The notes below the pieces were generated by a model. The model did no database searches, was not told where the DNA came from, and saw only the letters and a program-made list of their open reading frames with translations. From an uncultured Alphaproteobacteria bacterium (lineage in GTDB: Bacteria; Pseudomonadota; Alphaproteobacteria; UBA7985; CAJQQZ01): DNA of 58,020 nucleotides. A program made the translations under genes and the position numbers. The DNA lies in NCBI GenBank assembly GCA_905480575.1, contig CAJQQZ010000057.1, forward strand, positions 1 to 58,020, in the 5' to 3' direction. Below are positions 42,675 through 51,929 of the stretch, in pieces (position 1 is the stretch's first letter; each line of letters opens with the position of its first letter).

Positions 42675-43751
42675 TTACCCGATGAAACGCTTCAAGTGCC
42701 AATCTCTGTCACCAAACGATTGGCAAATCATCGTCAAACGTTTGAAATAGTGACCGGCTGCATACTCGTTGGTCATACCAATGCCACCATGCAACTGGAT
42801 CGCGTCCTGCCCCACAAGACGTGCCGCTTCGCAAACTTTCACTTTGGCTGCTGAAACCGTACGGTTTCTTTCAACAACATCATTACTGTCTGCAAGCATC
42901 GATGCTTTGAGAGAGATTGCTCTTGCTTCCGTTACCGCGACCATCATATCGACCAAACGGAATTGGAGTGCTTGGAACGTTGCCAGCGGCCGTCCAAACT
43001 GTTGCCTTGTTTGAAGGTACTCTTTTGTCAGTTTTGTGACCGCTTCCATCGCGCCGACAGCTTCTGCGCAGATGGCTGAGTTTACTTGATCAAAAGCCTT
43101 ATCGATCGTAGGCCAAGCATCTTCGACAAGAAGCGCCGCCTCAACGCCGTCAAAATCGACATCGCCTGCCTGCATTCCGTCTTGAGTGACGTAGCCCTTC
43201 GTTGACATCCCTTCTGCGTCCTTAGTAACTGCAAAAAGGCCAATCCCTGCTTGGTCGCGAAGATCACCATTCAATCGGGCCGTAACAAGTACCGTATCGG
43301 CATCAGTTGCATTGAGGACCATAACCTTTGATCCATCAATCTTGTAACCATCGCCGTTTTTCGAAGCTTTGGTTGCTACGTGGTTTAGATCATAGCGACC
43401 GCCCATTTCCGTGAGTGCAGCGGCTACGCTTTTGCCATTACCGACAACATCTCCTGGCTTGCCAGCGAGCAATGCGGTGCCAATCACAGTTGACCCAAGA
43501 TAGGGTTCCGTCACCAATGCACGGCCAAGCTCCTCCATGACAATCGCAGTATCAACCGAATTGCCGCCAAATCCGCCATCATCCTCGCTGAGTGTAAGTG
43601 CGTTAAGTCCCATTTCGTCCAATGACTGTGCAACGAGGGATGATCCTGCTTCCAGATAACCTTTACGGTGCTCAAAGGAATAATTGTCAGCTAGATAGCG
43701 GGACAAAGACTCACGGAGAAGATTTTGTTCTTCAGTAAAATTTAAATCCAT
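42675..43751 (-). CDS. acyl-CoA dehydrogenase
   Basis: A 358-residue flavoprotein with acyl-CoA dehydrogenase signatures: LNFTEEQNLLRESLSRYLAD at the start, QFGRPLATFQALQFRLVDM, and the C-terminal IQLHGGIGMTNEYAAGHYFKR. The start is at 43751 (MDLNFTEEQ), with AAGGAAA upstream; a longer frame to 43871 is inside the previous gene. It follows a second acyl-CoA dehydrogenase by 10 bp; paired genes like this often form a heteromeric enzyme acting on branched or steroid-like side chains (as FadE28-FadE29 in mycobacteria). Confidence 0.92.
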   Translation of the reverse strand: MDLNFTEEQNLLRESLSRYLADNYSFEHRKGYLEAGSSLVAQSLDEMGLNALTLSEDDGGFGGNSVDTAIVMEELGRALVTEPYLGSTVIGTALLAGKPGDVVGNGKSVAAALTEMGGRYDLNHVATKASKNGDGYKIDGSKVMVLNATDADTVLVTARLNGDLRDQAGIGLFAVTKDAEGMSTKGYVTQDGMQAGDVDFDGVEAALLVEDAWPTIDKAFDQVNSAICAEAVGAMEAVTKLTKEYLQTRQQFGRPLATFQALQFRLVDMMVAVTEARAISLKASMLADSNDVVERNRTVSAAKVKVCEAARLVGQDAIQLHGGIGMTNEYAAGHYFKRLTMICQSFGDRDWHLKRFIG

Positions 43752-43761
43752 TTCCGTTTCC

Positions 43762-44958
43762 TTAAGCGCTGAGAACTGTTTTTGCGATGATTTGGCGTTG
43801 TACTTCGTTGGAACCGCCATAAATCGAAGATTTGCGCATATTGAAGTAAGCGGGTGCTGCGCCAGCGGCATACTCTGGCCCCGCCAGCTCTTCGTTCCAC
43901 CCTTCGATCAAACCTGCAGGTTGGAATGGAGCGGAATACGGACCTAGCACAGCCATAGTCAATTCTGTCAGTCCCTGTTGAATTTCTGTGCCCTTAATTT
44001 TGAGCATGGCGGCCTCTTCCAATGGTGGCGAACCTGAGGTCATCGCATTCAGCAGACGTAGGTTCATCATTTCCAATGTCAGAAGATTGATTTCGACTTC
44101 AGCAATCCTGCGTGCAAAGTCTGGATCTTCCGTCATCGGTCTGCCACCGGCTTGCTCGATTTTGGCAAGTGATTTCAAATGCTCTAGGCGACGCTTGGAC
44201 AAACCTACTTCGGCAATCCCTTTACGTTCATTACCAAGAAGGAACTTGGCATAGGTCCAACCTTTGTTTTCTTCTCCGACCAAGTTCTCCACAGGAACCT
44301 TCACATTGTCTAAGAAAACCTCGTTGACTTCATGGCCCCCGTCCATTGTCTGGATCGGGCGAACTTCAACGCCCGGCGACTTCATGTCGATCAACAACAT
44401 TGTGATGCCAGCCTGAGGCTTACAGTCTGGGTCCGTCTTAACGAGACAAAAAATCCAGTCGGCATGTTGGGCCATGGTCGTCCAGGTTTTCTGACCATTG
44501 ACGATGTAATGATCGCCTTCTCTAACGGCCTTGGTCTTAAGTGACGCCAAATCGGAACCAGCGCCTGGCTCAGAAAAGCCTTGGCACCACCAAACAGTCG
44601 AGTTTTGAATGCCTGGTAAGTGTTCCTTCTTCATTTCATCACTTGCGAACTGGATAAGGACAGGGCCTATCATAGAAATGCCGAAAACAACCAGACGCGG
44701 CGCACCCGCACCATAAGCTTCTTCTTCGAAGATCAAATGCTGAAAGGGCGTCCAATCACAACCGCCATGTTCGACCGGCCAACTAGGTGTCAGCCAACCT
44801 TTTGATGCCAACGCCCGCTGCCAACCCAGAACATCTTCCTTGGTATGGCGCTTCCCATTGTAGGACTTAGACTTTAGTTCGGGCGTGATGGTCGCTTCGC
44901 AGAAGGATCTTACTTCTTGCTGAAAGGCAAGTTCTTCGGCGGATAAGTTCATGTCCAT
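43762..44958 (-). CDS. acyl-CoA dehydrogenase (first of the pair)
   Basis: A 398-residue acyl-CoA dehydrogenase. Key segments are LSAEELAFQQEVRSF, WCQGFSEPGAGSDLASLKTKA, GQKTWTTMAQHADWIFCLVKTD and the C-terminal SIYGGSNEVQRQIIAKTVL. Start at ATG 44958 (MDMNLSAEE) is preferred because a GAGAG precedes it; a second ATG lies 18 bp upstream. The protein probably pairs with the next acyl-CoA dehydrogenase. The gene is divergent from a quinone oxidoreductase with about 150 bp between them. Confidence 0.92.
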   Translation of the reverse strand: MDMNLSAEELAFQQEVRSFCEATITPELKSKSYNGKRHTKEDVLGWQRALASKGWLTPSWPVEHGGCDWTPFQHLIFEEEAYGAGAPRLVVFGISMIGPVLIQFASDEMKKEHLPGIQNSTVWWCQGFSEPGAGSDLASLKTKAVREGDHYIVNGQKTWTTMAQHADWIFCLVKTDPDCKPQAGITMLLIDMKSPGVEVRPIQTMDGGHEVNEVFLDNVKVPVENLVGEENKGWTYAKFLLGNERKGIAEVGLSKRRLEHLKSLAKIEQAGGRPMTEDPDFARRIAEVEINLLTLEMMNLRLLNAMTSGSPPLEEAAMLKIKGTEIQQGLTELTMAVLGPYSAPFQPAGLIEGWNEELAGPEYAAGAAPAYFNMRKSSIYGGSNEVQRQIIAKTVLSA

Positions 44959-45111
44959 GGCATTTGGCTCTCTCATAAATTCATTCTACAATGAACTTAA
45001 AGAGGCCCGCCTGTATTGGCAATGTCAGATTGGAAATTGAAGTTGAGAAAAATCAACGCAAGACTCTGATTCAGCCTTGCAGCAAAAAATTTCTCTGCTT
45101 AATAGTTTTTT

Positions 45112-46089
45112 ATGAAAGCGCTTATCTGCACAGAATATGGTGGCCCTGAGAAACTATCCGTCCAGGACGTCGCAACACCGACGCCCGGACCGGGGCAAAT
45201 CCGTGTCAGAGTACATGCTTGTGGTGTCAATTTTGCCGATACATTGGTGATTCAGGGACTTTACCAGGTGAAGCCTGAACCGCCATTTTCGCCGGGCTTG
45301 GAACTAGCAGGCCAGATTTCTGCTGTTGGTGAAGGTGTTACCCACCTTAAAGTTGACGACAAAGTCGGCTCTGTCGCTAGCCACGGTGGCATGGCTGAAG
45401 AAGTGGTCGTCGATGCTAAGGGCGCTATACCGATCCCAAAAGGATTGAGTTGCACGGAGGCAGCCGCTTTTCCCGTTGCCTATGGCACTTCTCATCTCGG
45501 CCTTTGGCACAGAGCGAAGCTACAACCAGGTGAAAACCTGCTCGTACTCGGTGCGAGTGGCGGCGTAGGACTAACGGCGGTTCAGATCGGTAGGGAAATG
45601 GGCGCCAATGTCATTGCTGCGGCCTCCACCGATGCTAAGTTAGAAGTGGCGCGCGAAGCCGGCGCGCACCACCTTATCAACTATGAAAAAGAAGATATCC
45701 GAGAAGCCGTTCTCGCCCTCGGCGGCGCAGATGTCATCTATGATCCCGTCGGTGGCGCAGCGCTCAAGAACGCGATGCGAGCCATCAATTGGGAAGGCCG
45801 TATCGCCGTGATTGGCTTTGCATCGGGTGACATCCCACAAATCCCAGCCAATATTCTTTTGGTTAAGAACATTTCTGCGGTTGGTGTGTTCTGGGGCGCT
45901 TATCCTGAGAAAAACCCTAGTCTCATGGCAGCCTCGCTTAAGCAATTGATGCAATGGCGCGTGGAAGGCAAATTCGAGCCCCATATTTCCAAGCTCTATT
46001 CTCTGGAAGAAGCGCCACAAGCTCTGATGGACATAGCCGCCCGAAAATCGACGGGTAAACTTGTTGTTCAGCTTTGTGACGATTGTTAA
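45112..46089 (+). CDS. NAD(P)H:quinone oxidoreductase-type MDR protein
   Basis: A 325-residue zinc-independent medium-chain reductase: MKALICTEYGGPEKLSV, HACGVNFADTLVIQGLYQ, LVLGASGGVGLTAVQIGREMGA, and VIYDPVGG in the nucleotide domain. The family uses NADPH to reduce quinones or enoyl groups. Its end overlaps the convergent MFS gene by four bases. It is the first plus-strand gene after the acyl-CoA dehydrogenases. No strong ribosome-binding site is visible, but MKALICTEYGG is a usual family N-terminus. Confidence 0.9.
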   Translation: MKALICTEYGGPEKLSVQDVATPTPGPGQIRVRVHACGVNFADTLVIQGLYQVKPEPPFSPGLELAGQISAVGEGVTHLKVDDKVGSVASHGGMAEEVVVDAKGAIPIPKGLSCTEAAAFPVAYGTSHLGLWHRAKLQPGENLLVLGASGGVGLTAVQIGREMGANVIAAASTDAKLEVAREAGAHHLINYEKEDIREAVLALGGADVIYDPVGGAALKNAMRAINWEGRIAVIGFASGDIPQIPANILLVKNISAVGVFWGAYPEKNPSLMAASLKQLMQWRVEGKFEPHISKLYSLEEAPQALMDIAARKSTGKLVVQLCDDC

Positions 46090-47327
46090 TCGCCAAGCGC
46101 GCGCTTCATCCCACCTTTAAAGAAAAACCACACCCAAGCTAGCGCGAAGAGCGCGGTGAGTACTCCGAATGCGAAACTGTAAGCTTCGGCCGAGTAAACC
46201 GCATTGCTGTTTGTTGGTTGATCCCAAAAATCCAGCGCAACACCCAGCAGAAACTGAATGCCGAACGAGCCGACCCCGAATAGAGCTATGTTAGCAACGC
46301 CATTAGCCCGACCAGCTTTCTCTGGGCCAAAGCGTTCAGCCAACCGAGCGTAGGTCATTTGGGTGCCTGTAGCAAAGAGGCCAAACAATGGCCATATCCA
46401 AGGTAATCCAGCGGCTCCACCCAGGGCTATCACTGCAAGAACGACAAGGGCGAGGAAAGCGGACAAACCCAGAACTTGCTCCAATTCAAAACCCCGCTTC
46501 CGTGCAGCCGCAACTATGTAGCCAGAGACCGCAGATCCAAAAGCTTGTGCAAACGCCATGAGGGTCAGAACTTGAGCAACCGTAGAAGTGCTTTGGTTTG
46601 CGACATCCCGCAAATACGGCGCGGCCCAGAGACCCAAGACAGCCATGGAAGAGCCACTGCAAATAATCAACAAAGGTATAAGGCGTACGAAAACCGGGTC
46701 TTTCCATACTTCTGTGATGACGGCGTATTGTGAAGCTAGCGACGACGGTGGCCTGTGATCCAGATCGTTTCTTTTAGGCACGATCACAAAGATCAACAGA
46801 GAAACCCCAGTCGTAATCACAGCCAACCACCAAAACACATCTCGCCAGACCATGGATTGCAACAGAACTTCGATGGGCCCAGCGGCAGCCATCGCACCTA
46901 GTCCCCCTACCGCGAACATCAATCCGTTCAACCGAGGAATTTGTTCTTTCGGAAACCAAGTAGCAATCGCCTTGAAACCAGCCATTAATGCTCCTGATGT
47001 TCCAAGACCGATCAACGCTCGGCCGATAGTTAATCCAGCAATGGATTGAGAGAAATAGAAAACCAGCGCTCCTACCCCAGCAGCCAAGATCAAAGCTGAT
47101 TGGACTTTCCTCGGCCCAAAGCGATCCAGCATGACTCCCAGCGGCAATTGAAAAATGGCAAAAGCCAAGAAGTAAACTGACGTCAAAAGGCCTAGATCAC
47201 TGGCCGTCAATGACAGTTCAGCCGCCAATGGTTGGCTGAGAACTGCATTTACGTTTCTGAAAACGTAAGACAGGAAGTATCCCGCACTGAACGGTGCAAA
47301 GACTAGGAACATTAACCAGAGTGTCAT
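46086..47327 (-). CDS. MFS transporter
   Basis: A 413-residue major facilitator with about 12 membrane segments. The loop motif GVMLDRFGPRKVQS lies between helices 2 and 3, and helix 1 begins FLVFAPFSAGYFLSYVFR with QPLAAELSLTASDLGLLTSVY. No specific substrate can be assigned. The start overlaps the stop of a small upstream membrane-protein gene (TGATG), suggesting coupled translation. Confidence 0.88.
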   Translation of the reverse strand: MTLWLMFLVFAPFSAGYFLSYVFRNVNAVLSQPLAAELSLTASDLGLLTSVYFLAFAIFQLPLGVMLDRFGPRKVQSALILAAGVGALVFYFSQSIAGLTIGRALIGLGTSGALMAGFKAIATWFPKEQIPRLNGLMFAVGGLGAMAAAGPIEVLLQSMVWRDVFWWLAVITTGVSLLIFVIVPKRNDLDHRPPSSLASQYAVITEVWKDPVFVRLIPLLIICSGSSMAVLGLWAAPYLRDVANQSTSTVAQVLTLMAFAQAFGSAVSGYIVAAARKRGFELEQVLGLSAFLALVVLAVIALGGAAGLPWIWPLFGLFATGTQMTYARLAERFGPEKAGRANGVANIALFGVGSFGIQFLLGVALDFWDQPTNSNAVYSAEAYSFAFGVLTALFALAWVWFFFKGGMKRALGD

Positions 47328-47509
47328 CAGGTCTCTTCCTGATTAACTGTTTTTGAGGATGCAGGAGTTCCCTTCTTTGTTCCAGTGTCATTCAGCCCAA
47401 GATCATAGCCCGAGCACTGTGCCCAGGCCGTGAAACCCATGGCCAAGAAAACCCAGAAGAATACCCGACGAAAGGGTAACCAGCGAAACAGAAAACCGAA
47501 ACCCAGCAT
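47327..47509 (-). CDS. small membrane protein coupled to the MFS gene
   Basis: A 60-residue protein starting MLGFGFLFRWLPFRRVFFWV, one hydrophobic segment with a positive start, then a polar C-terminal tail (SKTVNQEET). Its stop overlaps the MFS start by one base, which supports real translation. A longer frame upstream lies antisense to the acyl-CoA ligase and is discarded. No family is recognised; it may be an accessory to the transporter. Confidence 0.55.
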   Translation of the reverse strand: MLGFGFLFRWLPFRRVFFWVFLAMGFTAWAQCSGYDLGLNDTGTKKGTPASSKTVNQEET

Positions 47510-47603
47510 GTTGGTCCGTTCTACAGATTGGAATAAGCGTTGACAGAATAGACAGAGCTTCCCATTAACCACAACCAAAGAAATGTATTTTTCAGGATAT
47601 GGC

Positions 47604-49118
47604 ATGGACGCCCAGACTATTTTAGAACTTTTGGAAAACTCTGACGACAATGCCGTGGCTCTTTCGGCGCCAGGGCGCACTGACCTAACTTTCGGGGCTA
47701 TAAGTGCACAGATTTTTAAGAGCGGTAAACTGCTTTCTAGTCTAAATGTTGGACGTAATGATCGCGTTGCTATCGTTCTGCCCAACGGTCCTGAAATGGC
47801 TTCCGCATTTGTTTCTGTTGGTGCATGGGCAACAACGGCTCCCCTCAATCCAAATTACAAAGCTGACGAGTACGAGTTTTACTTGAGTGACCTCAATGCA
47901 AAACTACTCATCGTCCGTGAAGGTGTCGACAGTCCCTCAAGAGAAGTGGCGGCGAAACTTGGCCTGCAAGTTGTGGAGCTAACCGTTGCTGACGGTGCTG
48001 CGGCTGGCGAATTTGACTTGAAGGGTGTTGAGATGGCGTCATTGCCGCCCACTCCCGCCACCAAAGATGATATCGCGTTAGTTCTTCATACTTCCGGCAC
48101 GACTTCACGTCCGAAGATCGTTCCTTTGACACAAACAAACGTCGCGGCATCCGCTAAGCATATCCGCGAAACATTGAGCCTTTCGCCAACTGACAAATGC
48201 ATGTCAATGATGCCGCTGTTCCATATCCATGGGTTGATCGCTGCTGTGCTTTCCAGCTTGGGTGCTGGTGCTTCGATCTACTGTGCACCTGGTTTCAATG
48301 CTTTGAAGGTTTTCGAGTGGCTCAAAGACTCTGAGCCTACTTGGTACACTGCAGTTCCAACCATGCATCAGACGTTACTCGCTCGCGCATCTAGAAATAA
48401 GGAGGTGGTTGAAAGCACAAAATTGCGTTTCATCCGTTCATCTTCTGCTTCCTTGCCACCAGCGGTCATGGAAGAGTTGGAGGCTACTTTCGGCTGTCCT
48501 GTGATCGAATCCTACGGCATGACCGAAGCCGCTCATCAGATGGCATCAAACCAGTTGCCGCCAGGGTTACGCAAATCTGGTTTTGTTGGAGCAGCAGCAG
48601 GACCCAAGGTTTCGATCATGGACAGTGATGGCAATCTTGTTGAACAGGGTGGTTTAGGTGAAGTTGTTATATCAGGTCCCAACGTAACGCTGGGATATGA
48701 GAACAATCCAAAAGCAAACGAAGAGAATTTCACAAATGACTGGTTCAGAACAGGCGATCAGGGTTTCCTAGACGAAGACGGCTTCCTGAAGATCACCGGA
48801 CGCTTGAAGGAAATCATTAACCGAGGCGGCGAAAAGATCTCCCCCCTCGAAGTCGACGACACTTTGATGGACCATCCTGCCGTGCAACAGGTCGTAACCT
48901 TCGCAAAGCCACACAAAATGCTCGGCGAAGACGTCGCGGCCGTCATCGTCCTGAAAGAAGGCATGGAAGCAACGGATCGCGAAATCAAGGACTTCGCCTC
49001 GGAACGCCTTGCTGGCTTCAAAGTTCCTGCAACCATTCTGTTCATGGACGAAATACCAAAGGGTGCTACCGGCAAACTACAACGCATTGGGCTCGCAGAA
49101 AAGTTAGGGATCGCCTGA
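47604..49118 (+). CDS. acyl-CoA synthetase (oxalate/short-acid type, ANL superfamily)
   Basis: A 504-residue adenylate-forming ligase with VLHTSGTTSRPKIVPLTQ, YGMTEAAHQMASN, WFRTGDQGFLDEDGFLKITG, RLKEIINRGGEKISP and the C-terminal ATGKLQRIG. It resembles oxalyl-CoA synthetase/Pcs60 in length and style. Start at ATG 47604 (MDAQTILELL) is preferred over the ATG at 47583. The stop overlaps the next gene start (TGATG). Substrate not certain. Confidence 0.87.
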   Translation: MDAQTILELLENSDDNAVALSAPGRTDLTFGAISAQIFKSGKLLSSLNVGRNDRVAIVLPNGPEMASAFVSVGAWATTAPLNPNYKADEYEFYLSDLNAKLLIVREGVDSPSREVAAKLGLQVVELTVADGAAAGEFDLKGVEMASLPPTPATKDDIALVLHTSGTTSRPKIVPLTQTNVAASAKHIRETLSLSPTDKCMSMMPLFHIHGLIAAVLSSLGAGASIYCAPGFNALKVFEWLKDSEPTWYTAVPTMHQTLLARASRNKEVVESTKLRFIRSSSASLPPAVMEELEATFGCPVIESYGMTEAAHQMASNQLPPGLRKSGFVGAAAGPKVSIMDSDGNLVEQGGLGEVVISGPNVTLGYENNPKANEENFTNDWFRTGDQGFLDEDGFLKITGRLKEIINRGGEKISPLEVDDTLMDHPAVQQVVTFAKPHKMLGEDVAAVIVLKEGMEATDREIKDFASERLAGFKVPATILFMDEIPKGATGKLQRIGLAEKLGIA

Positions 49119-50092
49119 TGAAAGTCTGCGTTTTTGGTGCTGGTGCCATTGGCGGCTATATGGCGACGGCTTTGGTTGAAGGTGGCGCAGATGTCTCGAT
49201 CGTGGCCAGGGGCCCTCACCTGGCGGCGATCAAAGATAAGGGCCTTCGCATCCAAATTGGTGGACAGGAAAAATCCTACTCTGTCCAAGCATCAGACAAT
49301 GCTTCTGATCTTGGCGAGCAGGATTATGTCATTATCGCGTTGAAAGCACATTCGGTGCCACCAATTGTCGAAAAACTCTCTCCACTTATAGGGTCAAAAA
49401 CAGCTATCGTCACTGCTATGAACGGTGTTCCCTGGTGGTACTTCCATGATCTAGCTGGCGACTATCAAAACAAGCAACTGGAAACCGTGGACCCCGGTGG
49501 CAAGCAATGGTCACTCTTGGGGCCAGAAAGAGCGATCGGTTGTGTTGTCTATCCAGCCTGTGAAATTGAAGAGCCAGGATTAATCCGCCATATTGATGGA
49601 AATCGCTTTACCCTTGGTGAACCTAGTGGCGAGAAAACTGATCGAGCTACTGCAATCTCTAAAGCCATGATCGCCGGAGGCCTTAAAGCCCCTGTGCGCC
49701 CAAAAATCCGCGATGAAATTTGGGTCAAACTCTGGGGTAACCTTTGTTTCAACCCTGTGTCTGCTTTAACTGGGATGACACTTGAGGAAATGGCGACCGA
49801 ACCAACTATTCGCGCTCTATGCAGGTCTATGATGCTTGAGGCACAGGAAATTGGCGAAAAGCTAGGGGTTCGCTTTGCCATCGACGTCGACAAGCGGATC
49901 GACGGTGCAAAAGCGGTTGGCGCTCATAAAACATCTATGCTTCAAGATCTCGAGCTAGGTCGACCGATGGAGATCGATGCGCTCGTAACTGCGGTTCAGG
50001 AGATGGGACAGCTGGTTGGAACACCCACGCCGAACATAGATACAGTTCTGGCACTGGTTCAGCAAAGGGCAAAAAAGGCTGGTTGTTACTAG
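49118..50092 (+). CDS. PanE/ApbA-type 2-dehydropantoate 2-reductase-like protein
   Basis: A 324-residue ketopantoate-reductase-family enzyme. MKVCVFGAGAIGGYMATALV is the nucleotide-binding start, KAHSVPPIVEKL follows, and RDEIWVKLWGN contains the catalytic lysine, with NPVSALTG after it. True PanE makes pantoate from ketopantoate, but many paralogues act on other 2-oxo acids, and here it is coupled to an acyl-CoA ligase rather than to panB/panC, so a side role is plausible. It is the last gene before a long intergenic gap. Confidence 0.85.
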   Translation: MKVCVFGAGAIGGYMATALVEGGADVSIVARGPHLAAIKDKGLRIQIGGQEKSYSVQASDNASDLGEQDYVIIALKAHSVPPIVEKLSPLIGSKTAIVTAMNGVPWWYFHDLAGDYQNKQLETVDPGGKQWSLLGPERAIGCVVYPACEIEEPGLIRHIDGNRFTLGEPSGEKTDRATAISKAMIAGGLKAPVRPKIRDEIWVKLWGNLCFNPVSALTGMTLEEMATEPTIRALCRSMMLEAQEIGEKLGVRFAIDVDKRIDGAKAVGAHKTSMLQDLELGRPMEIDALVTAVQEMGQLVGTPTPNIDTVLALVQQRAKKAGCY

Positions 50093-50448
50093 ACCCATTG
50101 GCCTTAAGGGGACGTCTTATACCAGAGGTGCCAAGTAACGAACCAGCCTGTCAATGTTGATATCGATGGAGTACCGCGATCATCCAATTAGTCGAACTTT
50201 CTTCAATTGGTTTTCGGGCAAACAGGTCGCTATCTAGCCTGACGCTACAAGGGATTGTCGTTTTCCGCACCTGCCTAATTTTTCCGCCTTGTCATTACAT
50301 TTAGTAGTTTCGGAAGCGGTTAGAAAAAGGAATCTAGCGGTAAAAACAGAGTCGATCTCAAATTGCTTGCTAGTCGTGGCAGTGTGAGGCGCAAAAAAAG
50401 CCGGTTGAATGAACAACCGGCTTTTTAAACTAGAAAATTTTAGAACTG
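50093..50448. other. intergenic region with only a terminator
   Basis: A 356-bp stretch between the PanE-like stop and the stop of the RTX gene. Apart from the strong inverted repeat at its right end, no tRNA, other hairpin, repeat or convincing small gene is seen. A 60-codon minus frame (50234-50416) has no recognisable feature and overlaps the terminator. Confidence 0.6.
50395..50426 (-). terminator. intrinsic terminator of the RTX gene, bidirectional
   Basis: AAAAAGCCGGTTG pairs perfectly with CAACCGGCTTTTT (13 bp, loop AATGAA); on the minus strand the hairpin is followed by a run of T residues. It lies 22 bp beyond the RTX stop codon and can also act on plus-strand transcription from the PanE-like gene. 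Confidence 0.92.
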
Positions 50449-51900
50449 TTAGCTTACAGCGTCGACCAGATCATCAATCGTGCGGTAAGCGCCAAAGGCT
50501 ACGCCACGATCAACGGTGATATCAGCCTCAGTGATTAAGTCTCCGTAAACTGTGATGGTGCCCAGCTGATCACCCTGATGCGCACCCGCACCTCCTTGAT
50601 CAGAGTAGAGGTTGATTACTGAATAATCCATCTCTCCATCACCATCTTCATCAAACTGGAAAACTTCAGCTTCTACTGTGTGCCCTTTGATGACAATTGC
50701 ATCGCCTTCTGCAAGCGAGAAGTCAGTAATCGTGTCGTTGCCAATGGAATCAACCCAATGATCATGCACATCGCCATTTTCTCCAGCAACGCCCATCCAA
50801 TCGATCACGCCGTTCTCATTAGTATGTTGAGCAGCGATTTCAACTTTCGCATTAATATCCAAACGGAAAAAGAACTTGTCAGCGCCGCCACCGCCAGTCA
50901 GAACATCATCAGCATTCAAATAGAGATCGTCATCGTATACTCGAACGAAGTTAGGATCTTGAGCCGCTTCCGGTTCGCCCGCATCTGACCTTGTCTTGAT
51001 TAGATCGTCACCATCGCCACCGTCTAATGCATCGCTTCCCCAACGGGCAAAGAGCTTGTCGTTGCCATCACCACCGTTGAGCACGTCATCACCTTTACCG
51101 TCGACCAACCTATCATTGCCGTCGCCGCCATTGAGCGCGTCATCACCGTCACCGCCTTTAAGGCGATCATTACCAGCACCGCCATTCAGCTCATCATTGC
51201 CGGAACCGCCGCTCATGCGATCATCGCCATCGCCGCCATTCATTTCGTCGTTGCCAGAACCACCATTCATACGGTCGTTACCAGCACCACCACTCATCTC
51301 GTCATCGCCGGAACCACCGCCCATACGGTCGTCGCCATCACCGCCATTCAACTCATCATCACCTGACCCACCGCTCATACGATCATTGCCGTCTCCGCCG
51401 TTCATTTCATCTTCGCCGGAACCGCCGCTCATTCGGTCATTGCCGTCTCCGCCGTTCATTTCATCTTCGCCGGAACCGCCACTCATTCGGTCATTGCCGT
51501 CGCCACCGTTGAGTTCGTCATCACCAGTGCCCCCGCCCATATTGTCGTCGCCGTCACCGCCATACATTTCATCGCCGTCATGACCGCCACGCATAAAGTC
51601 GTTACCATCGCCGCCTTCCATGTGGTCTTCGCCACGGCCGCCTCTTAATGAATCATTCCCATCTCCGCCGAACAAAGCGTCTTCACCCTGACCGCCACGG
51701 ATGTCGTCATTACCGGCACCACCGTCCACAACATCGTCGCCTTTACGCGCTTTGATTAGATCATCACCAGCATCGCCGTAAATTGCGTCGTTGGCATTGG
51801 TCCCAAACAAGGTTTCTCCGGTTACACCGCCGATGAACTCGTTGTGAATTGTTCGTGAATTATTAGTGACGAACAAGTCGATCCAATCAGAAACTGCCAT
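50449..51900 (-). CDS. methionine-rich RTX (hemolysin-type Ca-binding repeat) protein
   Basis: A 483-residue acidic protein of some 30 nonapeptide RTX repeats (GGxGxDxUx) in residues 45-305, followed by a C-terminal domain typical of type I secreted proteins (TGGGGADKFFFRL, DTITDFSLAEGDAIVIKG). The large hydrophobic position U is very often Met (DRM, DEM), unlike the usual Leu/Ile/Phe. Such proteins fold on calcium binding outside the cell. No ABC-type exporter gene adjoins it. A strong GGGAGGA ribosome-binding site precedes the ATG and a strong terminator follows. A function beyond calcium binding is not visible: no protease, lipase or adhesin domain. Confidence 0.9.
   Translation of the reverse strand: MAVSDWIDLFVTNNSRTIHNEFIGGVTGETLFGTNANDAIYGDAGDDLIKARKGDDVVDGGAGNDDIRGGQGEDALFGGDGNDSLRGGRGEDHMEGGDGNDFMRGGHDGDEMYGGDGDDNMGGGTGDDELNGGDGNDRMSGGSGEDEMNGGDGNDRMSGGSGEDEMNGGDGNDRMSGGSGDDELNGGDGDDRMGGGSGDDEMSGGAGNDRMNGGSGNDEMNGGDGDDRMSGGSGNDELNGGAGNDRLKGGDGDDALNGGDGNDRLVDGKGDDVLNGGDGNDKLFARWGSDALDGGDGDDLIKTRSDAGEPEAAQDPNFVRVYDDDLYLNADDVLTGGGGADKFFFRLDINAKVEIAAQHTNENGVIDWMGVAGENGDVHDHWVDSIGNDTITDFSLAEGDAIVIKGHTVEAEVFQFDEDGDGEMDYSVINLYSDQGGAGAHQGDQLGTITVYGDLITEADITVDRGVAFGAYRTIDDLVDAVS
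51382..51489 (-). repeat. 54-bp near-identical tandem duplication inside the RTX gene
   Basis: Two consecutive copies of 54 bp (51382-51435 and 51436-51489), differing at only a few positions, code for the unit MNGGDGNDRMSGGSGEDE twice. They show a recent in-frame expansion of two nonapeptides each, within the RTX array. Confidence 0.8.
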
Positions 51901-51909
51901 AGAAATATT

Positions 51910-51929
51910 TCCTCCCTTAGATGATTATA
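51910..51929 (-). promoter_or_regulatory. -10 element and ribosome-binding site of the RTX gene
   Basis: On the minus strand a consensus TATAAT (51929-51924) lies shortly before AAGGGAGGA and the ATG at 51900. No good -35 is seen 17 bp before it, so the promoter may need an activator. The short leader it implies makes this tentative. Confidence 0.35.

Noticed and set aside
50996-51583. 195-codon plus-strand frame rich in Ser and Pro
   Set aside because: Antisense of the RTX repeats; the periodic composition comes from the glycine/aspartate codons on the other strand.
50985-51765. Regular short repeats that could suggest a CRISPR array or VNTR
   Set aside because: Repeats are in-frame codons for RTX nonapeptides, have no unique spacers and have no cas genes nearby.
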